Assembly: GCA_964393335.1 (NCBI GenBank)
Contig: CAYMTN010000019.1
Span: 1 to 41,075, forward strand
Source: CAYMTN01 sp964393335
GTDB taxonomy: Bacteria; Chloroflexota; Anaerolineae; Aggregatilineales; Aggregatilineaceae
DNA length: 41,075 nucleotides
Direction: 5' to 3'
Positions within the stretch are counted from its first letter, which is position 1. Each line of letters starts with the position of its first letter. The notes under the pieces were generated by a model. That model searched no databases and had not been told where the DNA came from. It saw only the letters and a program-made list of their open reading frames with translations. Shown in pieces: positions 6,895-15,512 of the stretch. Both the position numbers and the translations under genes were made by a program.

Positions 6895-7824
6895 TTATCC
6901 GAGCGGATCGGTCGAACGGACCAGATGCAGCCCGTACTGCTGGGCATAACGAGTGAACGCCTGGTCCGCCATCGCTTCAAAGTCGATCTCAGGGTGCGCA
7001 ACGGACGACATACAATCGATCAGGATGCGCCATTTGGCGATCTCCGCGCGGTCCCCTTCAAAATAGCGTAAGACCGAGTTGATCGTCTCAAGCACGCAGT
7101 GGCTTTTGGCCTGTCCGGCAACGTAGATCAGATCGTATGAGCTAAGCATACTCAGGAAGTCGGTGTTGATCGTGCCTTGTGGCTCGTCGGGAACTTTGAC
7201 TTCCGGTTCGAGCAGGGAATAATGCTCGGTTTTGGGGATCAGCCCTTTGGTCAGAAACTCAGGTCGTGACTGCCGCGCCGCCGCATGATACGCAATAGCT
7301 TCGTACAACGCGGGCGTAATCGTGTGACCGGGTGTTCCGATCATGGTGTGGTACGGCCAGATCATCAGTTCTTTTTTCGCCTGTGTTTCGAGCGTATGGA
7401 CGTATTGGAGCGACCATTCCCGCTCAAAAACCGGCTGCCAGCGCCCTGCGTCCACGTCCGCGCCGGTGATCACGGTAAACGGATCAGGATACTGCCCGGC
7501 ATCGTCGATCCACCACGTCGGGTAAAAAATCTGCGTGGGAATGTGGCTGTCCAGCGAAACGGCAATGGCGGTCAGCGCGCCTGCGTGATGGAAAATCCAC
7601 TCGATCGTGCGTCGTGTGTCGTCCACTGCGCCCGGCACACTCAACGATCCGTCGGGATGGATGAAGTCGACCTGGGGATCGACCAGCAGCAGAATGACGC
7701 GTTGTTGTTCGTTTTCTGCCGGTGACAGCCCGGCCTGTTGGCCCTGGCGAATGGCTCTCGCCGTGTCCGGTATGAAAAGCGTACCGACCTTGCCTGAATG
7801 GTAAAAATCCGGAATACCTGTCAT
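6895..7824 (-). CDS. Nicotinamidase-like cysteine hydrolase (isochorismatase superfamily)
   Basis: A 309-residue isochorismatase-fold hydrolase. The catalytic Asp is D49 in LLLVDPQVDF, the metal-site segment is SLDSH (D92, H94), and the nucleophile is C243 in AGQAKSHCVLE. A Lys around 193-198 (LTKGLIPKTEH) could complete the Asp-Lys-Cys triad. It is about 100 residues longer than classical PncA, with extra sequence at 100-215, so it may act on another amide; nicotinamide hydrolysis in NAD salvage is only the closest guess. The frame is open to 7896, but ATG at 7824, with ACGGGG upstream, starts just before the family homology. It converges on the methyltransferase gene with an 11-base gap. 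The upstream spacer carries a TATAAT on this strand. Confidence 0.8.
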   Translation of the reverse strand: MTGIPDFYHSGKVGTLFIPDTARAIRQGQQAGLSPAENEQQRVILLLVDPQVDFIHPDGSLSVPGAVDDTRRTIEWIFHHAGALTAIAVSLDSHIPTQIFYPTWWIDDAGQYPDPFTVITGADVDAGRWQPVFEREWSLQYVHTLETQAKKELMIWPYHTMIGTPGHTITPALYEAIAYHAAARQSRPEFLTKGLIPKTEHYSLLEPEVKVPDEPQGTINTDFLSMLSSYDLIYVAGQAKSHCVLETINSVLRYFEGDRAEIAKWRILIDCMSSVAHPEIDFEAMADQAFTRYAQQYGLHLVRSTDPLG

Positions 7825-7938
7825 GGTGTGACCCCGTATCGTGCGTTCAGATGAACAGTTAATAAGGAAGCTAACCATTCTCGTGCAATTTGGCAAATAC
7901 TGCTTGATCCGTTAATGTTACATATTGTGGGTATGAAG

Positions 7939-7944
7939 ATTATA
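7939..7944 (-). promoter_or_regulatory. Candidate -10 element in an AT-rich divergent spacer
   Basis: The 228-base spacer 7825-8052 separates the hydrolase (minus) from the first histidine kinase (plus) and is distinctly AT-rich at 7860-7980. On the minus strand it holds a perfect TATAAT at 7939-7944, about 115 bases before the hydrolase ATG. No convincing -35 is visible. No clear promoter was found for the plus-strand kinase, and no small gene is supported here. Confidence 0.3.
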
Positions 7945-8052
7945 TGCTAAAGTATTAATGAAGACTTAAAACTGTAAAGGCTCGCGGTTACTGTAGCTTC
8001 ATGCCATTTGAAGGCGACTATCGATATGCCAGCCGACACTTGAGTTAACTGC

Positions 8053-10734
8053 ATGAACTCATTATCCCCATTCCAGCATCCGGAGATTGTCTTGGCTGTG
8101 TTGTGCGGCGCGGCAGGTGTGATCTGGATTGCGCGCAGGGGCATGCGGCAGAGAACCGGGAATGTCGTCGTCAGTGACCGCGCGCGTTGGGAGATGGTCC
8201 GCGCGTTTACGGCTTCGTTGGATCTGGATGAAGTCGGGCAGATGATTGTGCAGTATGTCTACGGCGCGATCCCCTTACGCGCTGTGTCGCTGTATCGGTG
8301 GGAAGCCTCGCAGCGCCAGTTGCACGTGGTGGCGCATATCCCCGGCAGGACTTCCGCCCTCCTGGAGCGGCTGGGCGACGGCCAGGAACCCACGATTCAG
8401 ACCGCGCTGGTTTCCCAACAAGCAGCCGATTTGGTTCTCACACAGGGTCAGCCGCAGCCGGTGATGGTGTTGCCGCTGGTGGTGCAGGGCCAGGCCGCCG
8501 GCCTGTTGGCAGTGTGGCCGGAACCAGGGCATGTGCTGACGTCTGAGGAGCGGCGGCTTGCCAATGAGATCGCGCAGCAGGCCGCACCCGCGCTGCACAA
8601 TGCGGCGACGTACACGCTCACCGACGCCACACTGCGTGAGCGGGTCATAGAACTCTCCACGATTGAAGTCGTGTCACGGCACATCTCAGCCACGTTGGAC
8701 ATCGAAATTATCACCAGCGACGTGTTAGCGGCGGCAATGTCGGCCATCGATGCCGAACGCGGTAGCTGCGCCCTGGTCAGCAGCGAGCAGCATTATGCGC
8801 TTGTATCTCGTTTTGATGAGCGCGGCACCCAGCTTGAAGTGCCGCACGTTGGCAGTATCGGGCAGGACATCATCAGTTATGTGCTGCGCACTGGTCAACC
8901 GGTGATCGTGCCGGGTGAGTCGGGCTACCATGCTGATACGACCGCGTTTCCGTCACGGTTGTGCGTGCCAATTCTGCGCGAGGAAAAACCGATCGGTGCG
9001 CTGAGTTTTGAAGACACGCGTCCACACGTATTTACCGAGGCCCACCTTCGGTTTGTAACAATGCTGGCGGAACATGCCGCCGTCGCCCTGGAAAATGCGC
9101 GACTGTTCAGCGAACGGCATCGCCAGATCGAGACGCTGGTCAATCTACGCAAGCTGTCGCTGGAATTGCTGGCGGGGCGTGACCTGCCATCGGTGATCAA
9201 CACGGTTGTCGACCACGCCCAAAACATCACCCATGCGGCTGATGTTTGTTTGTATTTGTGGGACGAAGGCGGCCTGAATCTTGCAGCGCGGTACGCGCAC
9301 GGTACGCCATCGTGCCGTGCGGCGGATGAGCAACCGATCGTGGTCCGGCAAGTCATCGAGACGGGACAGCCGCATTATTCCGAGCCGATTCCCGCGCAGC
9401 CGGTGTATTATCCGCTCAAACCGGCGGGGTTCGAAGCGCTGGTCTGCGTGCCAATCCGGCGAACCGGGCAGCCAACCGGCGTGCTGGCCGCTGTGTTCAC
9501 CGATCCCCATTATTACACCCAAAACGAGATGCAGACGCTTGAGCTATTGGCGAACCAGGCGGCTGTGGCGATTGATAACACGCGGTTGTATGAAGCCGTG
9601 CGTACTGGACGCGACCAGCTTCAGGCCATCCTGGATTCGACCCGCGAGGCCGTGCTACTGTTTGATCGTGATGGGCGGCTGCTCAAATTCAATCCGGCAG
9701 CCGAAGACATGGTCGGGTATGTTCTGGCACCGTATCAGGGGCAAGGTCTTTTGACGTGGCTGCGGACGATGGGCGCGGCCCGTCTCAAGACCCAGACCGG
9801 TTTCACCTTGCGTCATCTTCGCCAGTATATGCTGGATGTACGGCACCACCCGACCCGCGTCATACGTCGCCAATTTGAACAGGCCCGGCAGGGTGAAACT
9901 CGTTTCATCATCGAAACCGGCTCGCCGGTACTGGATCAAGCGGGGGAGCTTGCCGGGTGGCTGCTTGTCTGGCGCGACAACACCGAAGAACGCAAGCTTG
10001 AGATGGTGCGCCAGGAACTGAGCAGCATGATCGTGCACGATCTGCGCAATCCGATTACCTCCATCACCAACAGTCTCAAAATGCTCAAAGAACTGCTTGA
10101 CGAAGGGGCAACCGAGACGGACATGATTAACGAGGTCCTGGAGATTGCCCAAACCAGCGCCGGAAATATGCTTAACCTGGTGCAGTCGCTGCTGGATGTC
10201 GCCCGCCTGGAACACGATTCGATGGCGCTACAATGCGCGAGTCTGCCGTTAGTCGAGGCAATTGATGACGCGCTGGCCGCTGTAATGGGCCTGTCGATGG
10301 GTTCCGGCGTCGAGATTGTGGTCGATCTGGATGCCGATCTGCCCCCAGTGTGGATCGATGATGAGAAGATTCAGCGCGTGCTGGTGAACTTGCTGGATAA
10401 TGCGTTACGTCATACACCATATGGTGGCCTTATTCACATCGAGGCTCACCGCTGCCTGGACGAAAACGCCGTGCTTGTTCGGGTGGTCGATTCCGGGTCG
10501 GGCATTCCGCCGGAGGCTCGCAGTTGCATTTTTGACAAGTTCACTCAACTCGATCACCAATCGTTGCGCGGGCACAAGGGCACGGGTCTTGGCCTGACGT
10601 TTTGTAAGCTGGCTGTCGAGGTACACGGAGGGCGCATTTGGGTTGAGGATGGCGAGGGCACCGGCGCTGCGTTTTGTTTTACGCTGCCCGTTGCGCCAGA
10701 ACACCACAACCTGTCTGCGGGTGAGTGTCGTTAG
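8053..10734 (+). CDS. Sensor histidine kinase, TM-GAF-GAF-GAF-PAS-HisKA-HATPase
   Basis: An 893-residue sensor kinase. One membrane helix (about 10-27) is followed by three GAF domains (about 45-190, 205-357 and 365-512), each ending in a helix like QAAVAIDNTRLYE. A PAS domain follows at about 515-645. The HisKA motif is MIVHDLRNPIT with phospho-acceptor H662. The ATPase has an N-box NLLDNAL (about 779-785), a G1 box DSGSGIPP (from D813) and a G2 box KGTGLGLTF. It should autophosphorylate in response to ligands of the GAF/PAS domains. There is no receiver domain and no response regulator gene nearby, so it is an orphan kinase. The ATG has no clear ribosome binding site. The next gene is a close relative of the same layout. 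Confidence 0.92.
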   Translation: MNSLSPFQHPEIVLAVLCGAAGVIWIARRGMRQRTGNVVVSDRARWEMVRAFTASLDLDEVGQMIVQYVYGAIPLRAVSLYRWEASQRQLHVVAHIPGRTSALLERLGDGQEPTIQTALVSQQAADLVLTQGQPQPVMVLPLVVQGQAAGLLAVWPEPGHVLTSEERRLANEIAQQAAPALHNAATYTLTDATLRERVIELSTIEVVSRHISATLDIEIITSDVLAAAMSAIDAERGSCALVSSEQHYALVSRFDERGTQLEVPHVGSIGQDIISYVLRTGQPVIVPGESGYHADTTAFPSRLCVPILREEKPIGALSFEDTRPHVFTEAHLRFVTMLAEHAAVALENARLFSERHRQIETLVNLRKLSLELLAGRDLPSVINTVVDHAQNITHAADVCLYLWDEGGLNLAARYAHGTPSCRAADEQPIVVRQVIETGQPHYSEPIPAQPVYYPLKPAGFEALVCVPIRRTGQPTGVLAAVFTDPHYYTQNEMQTLELLANQAAVAIDNTRLYEAVRTGRDQLQAILDSTREAVLLFDRDGRLLKFNPAAEDMVGYVLAPYQGQGLLTWLRTMGAARLKTQTGFTLRHLRQYMLDVRHHPTRVIRRQFEQARQGETRFIIETGSPVLDQAGELAGWLLVWRDNTEERKLEMVRQELSSMIVHDLRNPITSITNSLKMLKELLDEGATETDMINEVLEIAQTSAGNMLNLVQSLLDVARLEHDSMALQCASLPLVEAIDDALAAVMGLSMGSGVEIVVDLDADLPPVWIDDEKIQRVLVNLLDNALRHTPYGGLIHIEAHRCLDENAVLVRVVDSGSGIPPEARSCIFDKFTQLDHQSLRGHKGTGLGLTFCKLAVEVHGGRIWVEDGEGTGAAFCFTLPVAPEHHNLSAGECR

Positions 10735-10897
10735 CTGGGGGGGTGTCAAGGCTGTGCTGCACTGGACGGCGCTGGTATGAGCACGCAAGGCGATCTGTCT
10801 CACAGGTCAGACTGTCAACACGGCCTATGGCCACGGTGTGCACCCTGACTGTTCCGTTGGTTGTGCTTCCAAACTTTGAAGGGAGGTGATCGCGGCC

Positions 10898-13800
10898 ATG
10901 TCTCGACGTTTAAGAACACCGATCTTCTCCTGGGGATTCGGCCTGCTTACCCTGGCCGCACTTCTGGCGGATATTCCCGATTCCGGCCATCTGAATAGTT
11001 CACTGTGGCTGTTCTTTGCCGGGCTGGTGGCCTTGATGCTGAATCTCGGCTCGATGCTCAAAGAAGGGGTGGTATCGCCTGCCTCGACAGCCGCATTGAT
11101 GGCCTATTTGACACTGGGAGAGGAGACGTCGGCGGCTGCGGCGTTGTGGTGTGTGACGGCTGGCGCGCTGATCGGGAGTCTGGTCTGGCTGCTGCGCACG
11201 ATTCCCAGCGGGCACTCGCGGCGCGAGTACGCCCGCGTGATTCGCAGTATCACCGTCGGTACGGCGCAGTTGACGTTGGGCGTTCTCATCGCCGGGGCTG
11301 CATATAAGGGTGTGGGCGGGCATCTGCCGCTTGACCGGTTGGACAGTGCGGATATTCTGCCGTTGGGCCTTCTTGTGACGGTGTATTTGGCCGCGTACTG
11401 GGGCATCATGTTTCTCGAAGCCTATTTTTCGCGGCAGCGAACACCGCGTATTGTGGTAGGCAGTTGGGAAGGTGGCATCGAGATTGTTCTGCTGCCGCTG
11501 CCATTTGCCATCGTAGGTGCAGTGGCCTATCACGAACTCTCTCAACTGGCCTTCGTGATCTTGATCGGTGGGCTGCTGGTCGTTGCAACGGGCATGAACC
11601 TGCTCAGCCGGGCGCAGACGCGCTACAGGCGGCAGGTGCAGGAACTTTCGGCGCTGTCAGCGGTGAGCCAGGCGATGCGCACCGGCATGGACCTCAATGC
11701 GCTGTTGGATGTGGTGTATGGCCAGGTGTCGCAACTGCTGCATGTCAGCAACTTCACGGTGGCGCTGTTTGATGCCAATCGTGGCATGGTGTATTTTCCA
11801 CTGAATGTCGTGAATGGCCGGTCGGTGCCGCTGGATCCGCGCGAGGCGCAAAACGGGCCGCTGGAGTATGTCATTCACGAAAAATCCCCGCTGATATTGG
11901 TCGATCAGGTGCCGCGCCGGGCCGGGCTAATGGGGCTGGCCCCGCCGCTGATGCCGGTATATTCATGGTTGGGTGTACCGCTGCTGGCGTCCTCTGACCG
12001 CGTGTTGGGCTGTATCGTGGTGTATCACAGTAGGCCGGACCGTCACTTCACCCAGAAAGATCTGCAACTGCTGGCGACGATTGCGGGGCAGGCGGGGACC
12101 GCCGTTGATAATGCTCAGTTGTACATGCAGGCGCGTGATCGTGCTGTGCAACTGGCGACGCTCAACAACGTGGTGACGATTCTGAGCGGCACGTTGGACG
12201 TACAGCAGGTATTGGACCTGGTTGGATCGTCGGCGGTGGCGGTGGCGGGCTGTAATGCGGTAGCGCTGTACATGTGGTGGGATGACAGGGGGCGCTCGCC
12301 AGTGCTGGCCCGGCATACGGGCCTCAGCGAGTCGTTCGTGAGGACTCCTCCCAGACCGCTGCTGCTCGATATCAACGATCTCCAACGCCGCCGCCAGCCG
12401 TTGATCGTGACTGACGCCCACATCGACCAGCGCATCCAGGACGAGGGCGGGGTGATGATGCGCGAGTACAAACGCGCGTGGGCCGAATTCTTGCTGCGCA
12501 AAGGCGACGAGCTGCTCGGCATCCTGGTGTTTTTCTACAATGACCCGCGTGCTTTTGGCCCCGAAGAAATCGAATTGCTGCGCAACTTCACGAATCAGGC
12601 GTCGCTGGCAATCAGCAATGCACGCCTGTATACACAGACGGATGAAGCGCTCAAGCGCCGCGTGGAACAGCTATCCGTGTTGGCCGATATCAGCCGCGAG
12701 TTGGCATCGACGCTGCACATGCAGGGACTGTTTCAAGTGGTGTTGGATCGCGCCATCGAGGCGACTCAGTCACGGACCGGCGCGCTGCTGCTGCGTACCG
12801 GCGAGCGAGATGATGAACCGGTGCTGGTCGCCAGCCGGGGATTCGCACCAGATGTTTTCGTGCGTTGCAGCCCGCTGGCCGGCGCGGTGGCACAGACGTA
12901 TGACACGGGCCTGCCGCTGCTCATCACGGATGAGGATGAAGCAGACGATATGATGGTGGCCGCTGGCACGCGTGCGCAGCTCACCGTGCCGGTTATGCAT
13001 GGCGATGCCGTGCTCGGCGTGATTGCGCTGGGCAGCGATCATCCCAATGACTACAGCGCCGACGATCTGTCATTTGTGACCCAACTGGCGAACCAGGCAC
13101 GGATTGCCATTGATAATGCCCGGTTATTCCGCCGCATTGAGATCGCTCGCGACCGCTTGCAGGTGATTCTCGATAGCATGAAAGAGGCGGTCGTCCTGAT
13201 CGGCGCTGAGGGCCGCATCACGCTGGCGAACCCGCGTGTTGCGGCGTTGTTAGGTCTTGATCCCCAGCAGATTATCGGCGTACCGCTCACCCACCTGATC
13301 GAAGAACCCGCGCTGCGCCTGGCCGAACGCCTGGGTTTTGGCCCGGACGCACTGCTGAATCTGGTGCACATGCTGGGTGAGGGGCGTTGGGATGAATCCT
13401 CGCGTGATGGCAAGCGGGTCACGTTCCTGGTGATGGCGGGCGGTAAACAGCGCTTCTTGGATCGAACCGATGCACCGGTGCGCGATGAAACCGGTCATGT
13501 GATCGGCTTGCTGATGGTATTTGCGGATGTGACGGAGGAACGCGAACTGGCGCAAGCCCGCGAGGACCTCGGCAGCATGATCGTGCACGATCTACGGGGA
13601 CCGCTCACAGCGGTGACGACCAGCCTCAAACTGCTTGGAGAGATCGCGCCACCCGATGACCCGGTGGGGCGGGCGGTCAAACAAACAACCGACACGTCGG
13701 CGCGGGCGGTGCGCAAACTGCTGAACCTTGTCGATTCGCTGCTGGATGTTTCCAAGCTCGAAAGTGGCATGATGACGTTGGAGTGCGAGCCAATCGAGCT

Positions 13801-14284
13801 GCTGCCGTTGTGTGACTCCGTCGCCACGGAGCTGATTTCGCTGGCGCGGGAATTGGACGTTAACCTGATCGTGAATGTGCCCCCTGATCTGCCCCTGTTG
13901 GATGCCGATGCCGAAAAACTCGAGCGCATCGTGCTGAACCTGGTCGATAACGCGATCAAGTTTACGCCGTCAGGCGGGCGTGTGATGGTCCGGGCGTACC
14001 CGCCGGGTGAAAATGGAGCCGAGCCGGACATGGTCCGGGTGGATGTGAGCGACACCGGCCCTGGTATCCCGGACGATTACAAAGAGCGCCTGTTTGATCG
14101 TTTCGCGCAGTTAGATGGCCAGCGAGGTCGCCGCCGGGGAACCGGCCTGGGGCTGACGTTCTGCCGGTTGGCGATTGAGGCGCATGGCGGGCGCATCTGG
14201 GTGGAAGATAACCCGAAAGGTGGCGCGATCTTCGCGTTTACCCTGCCTGTAACCGACCTGGACACGATGGACTCGCCGTTGTAG
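10898..14284 (+). CDS. Sensor histidine kinase, multi-TM-GAF-GAF-GAF-PAS-HisKA-HATPase
   Basis: A 1128-residue sensor kinase. Residues 1-236 hold about seven hydrophobic helices, a membrane sensor module I cannot assign to a named MASE family. A short basic coiled segment leads to three GAF domains (about 255-415, 425-585 and 600-750) and a PAS domain (755-885). The HisKA motif is MIVHDLRGPLT with H897; the ATPase shows NLVDNAIKFTP, DTGPGIPDD (from D1052) and RGTGLGLTF. The ATG at 10898 is preceded by GGGAGGTGAT, a near-perfect ribosome binding site. A GTG at 10886 lies inside that site and is rejected. It lies 163 bases after the first kinase and shares its HDLR box, so the pair is probably paralogous. 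No receiver domain or response regulator is adjacent. Confidence 0.92.
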   Translation: MSRRLRTPIFSWGFGLLTLAALLADIPDSGHLNSSLWLFFAGLVALMLNLGSMLKEGVVSPASTAALMAYLTLGEETSAAAALWCVTAGALIGSLVWLLRTIPSGHSRREYARVIRSITVGTAQLTLGVLIAGAAYKGVGGHLPLDRLDSADILPLGLLVTVYLAAYWGIMFLEAYFSRQRTPRIVVGSWEGGIEIVLLPLPFAIVGAVAYHELSQLAFVILIGGLLVVATGMNLLSRAQTRYRRQVQELSALSAVSQAMRTGMDLNALLDVVYGQVSQLLHVSNFTVALFDANRGMVYFPLNVVNGRSVPLDPREAQNGPLEYVIHEKSPLILVDQVPRRAGLMGLAPPLMPVYSWLGVPLLASSDRVLGCIVVYHSRPDRHFTQKDLQLLATIAGQAGTAVDNAQLYMQARDRAVQLATLNNVVTILSGTLDVQQVLDLVGSSAVAVAGCNAVALYMWWDDRGRSPVLARHTGLSESFVRTPPRPLLLDINDLQRRRQPLIVTDAHIDQRIQDEGGVMMREYKRAWAEFLLRKGDELLGILVFFYNDPRAFGPEEIELLRNFTNQASLAISNARLYTQTDEALKRRVEQLSVLADISRELASTLHMQGLFQVVLDRAIEATQSRTGALLLRTGERDDEPVLVASRGFAPDVFVRCSPLAGAVAQTYDTGLPLLITDEDEADDMMVAAGTRAQLTVPVMHGDAVLGVIALGSDHPNDYSADDLSFVTQLANQARIAIDNARLFRRIEIARDRLQVILDSMKEAVVLIGAEGRITLANPRVAALLGLDPQQIIGVPLTHLIEEPALRLAERLGFGPDALLNLVHMLGEGRWDESSRDGKRVTFLVMAGGKQRFLDRTDAPVRDETGHVIGLLMVFADVTEERELAQAREDLGSMIVHDLRGPLTAVTTSLKLLGEIAPPDDPVGRAVKQTTDTSARAVRKLLNLVDSLLDVSKLESGMMTLECEPIELLPLCDSVATELISLARELDVNLIVNVPPDLPLLDADAEKLERIVLNLVDNAIKFTPSGGRVMVRAYPPGENGAEPDMVRVDVSDTGPGIPDDYKERLFDRFAQLDGQRGRRRGTGLGLTFCRLAIEAHGGRIWVEDNPKGGAIFAFTLPVTDLDTMDSPL

Positions 14285-14288
14285 GCGT

Positions 14289-14714
14289 TCAGGGTGCATC
14301 GTCGGATGCCAGCAGGCGGACCAGGGTACGCAGCAGGTCGGTGACGGTGATCACCCCGACGAGGTGGTCTTGTTCCACGACCGGCATGCCGCTGAACTTG
14401 TGGGCGAGCATCACCTGGATCGCGTCTTGCAGGGGAGCGTCAGGCGCGATACAGATCGGATCAGGGGTCATACAGGCGCTGACCTCGGTGTGACTGAGCA
14501 GCATGTCATCCTGCCAGCGTTCGCGCATGACCAGCGACGAATGGACCGCCAGCCGTACATCCCGGTCGGTGATCACGCCACACACGCGGCCTGTGTCGTC
14601 CAGAACCGGCAGGCTGCGGCAGTTGGCGTCGGCCATGCGTGCTTGAGCCGTTTGCAGGCTTTCGTCCAGCCGGATGGTGATCGGGTTTCGCGTCATCACG
14701 TCACGAACCAGCAT
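14289..14714 (-). CDS. Tandem CBS-domain protein
   Basis: A 141-residue stand-alone pair of CBS motifs. Repeat one is VMTRNPITI..SLPVLDDTGRVCGVITDRDVR and repeat two is CMTPDPICI..GMPVVEQDHLVGVITVTDLLR; each ends in the G-x-I/V-T-x-x-D signature of an adenosyl-ligand site. Such Bateman modules bind AMP, ATP or SAM and regulate partners. No enzyme domain is attached. It is the last gene of the minus-strand wecG-GT4-isomerase unit, 3 bases after the stop of the isomerase-like gene, and converges on the histidine kinase with 4 bases between stops. Its target is unknown. The C-terminus is short and acidic. Confidence 0.88.
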   Translation of the reverse strand: MLVRDVMTRNPITIRLDESLQTAQARMADANCRSLPVLDDTGRVCGVITDRDVRLAVHSSLVMRERWQDDMLLSHTEVSACMTPDPICIAPDAPLQDAIQVMLAHKFSGMPVVEQDHLVGVITVTDLLRTLVRLLASDDAP

Positions 14715-14717
14715 CGG

Positions 14718-15512
14718 TTATTCCCTCGCGGCGAGGTGGCGTTCCACAAAGTCGCGCGCCGCGCCAATCACCGCCCCGTCGCCACGAACCGGCGACTCGA
14801 TGATCAATGGCCCCTGGTAATGAACGTCCGCCAGCGCGTCGAATACTGCGGGCCAGTCGATGATACCCTGACCGAGTGGCAGATGCCGGTTTTCTCCGCT
14901 GCCAAAATCTGACAAATGCACGGTCGTCAACCGGTCGCCCATCGCGCGGATGATACCCGGCGGGCTTTGCGCGGCTTCAGCGGCCTGAAACGGGTCGAAG
15001 GTAAAACCCAGGGGCAGATGCGCGTCACGTACCCGCTGGATGTGCTCAACACGCCGCAAATAACACCAGCTTACATTTTCGATAGTCACCGTGATCCCGG
15101 CTTGCTGTGCGCGGGTACCTAACGACCATGCGGTTTCGGCAAACCGGTCAAAGGCCGCCGGATCGTCGAGTTTGTCGCAGAAGCCGTGCCACGTGATCGC
15201 CTGCGCGCCCAGTTCAGCAGTCAGGTCGATCAGACGCTCGAACAGCGCGTAACTTTCGGCAGCGCGGCGCGAATAGGGCGACCACAACTCGAAGTGGCGC
15301 ACGTCGTTGTGGACGGAGTGCGCCGTCAGGCCGAGACTATCCAGGCGCTGTTTGAGTCCGGTCACGAATGGCGGCGTGTACTCGCCGTGTGTCTGGATGT
15401 ATACCTCCACGACCGGAAAGCCGTGTTCCGCAGCCACGACCAGCGCATCTTCCGTGTGATAATCGGGAAACAGTGCGCCGGTGCTTAACCCGATCGGGTT
15501 GGCGTGCGTCAC
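14718..15512 (-). CDS. Sugar phosphate isomerase/epimerase-like TIM-barrel protein
   Basis: A 264-residue xylose-isomerase-like TIM barrel (AP endonuclease 2 superfamily). Metal-ligand candidates are the Glu in VTIENVSW, the Asp/His in LGFTFDPFQA and TVHLSDF, and the Glu near the end in PLIIESPV, in the usual order. The substrate cannot be told; members isomerise or epimerise sugars or inositol derivatives. The start is GTG at 15512, which overlaps the stop of the GT4 gene (GTGA), so translation is coupled. Its place between a glycosyltransferase and a CBS protein suggests a role in supplying or editing a sugar for the glycan made by this operon, which is inference. Confidence 0.82.
   Translation of the reverse strand: MTHANPIGLSTGALFPDYHTEDALVVAAEHGFPVVEVYIQTHGEYTPPFVTGLKQRLDSLGLTAHSVHNDVRHFELWSPYSRRAAESYALFERLIDLTAELGAQAITWHGFCDKLDDPAAFDRFAETAWSLGTRAQQAGITVTIENVSWCYLRRVEHIQRVRDAHLPLGFTFDPFQAAEAAQSPPGIIRAMGDRLTTVHLSDFGSGENRHLPLGQGIIDWPAVFDALADVHYQGPLIIESPVRGDGAVIGAARDFVERHLAARE

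Noticed and set aside
10735..10880. Small gene or riboswitch between the two large histidine kinases
   Set aside because: The 146 bases show only a short GGCC-TAT-GGCC stem and no open frame with a ribosome binding site; nothing beyond the ribosome binding site of the second kinase is supported.
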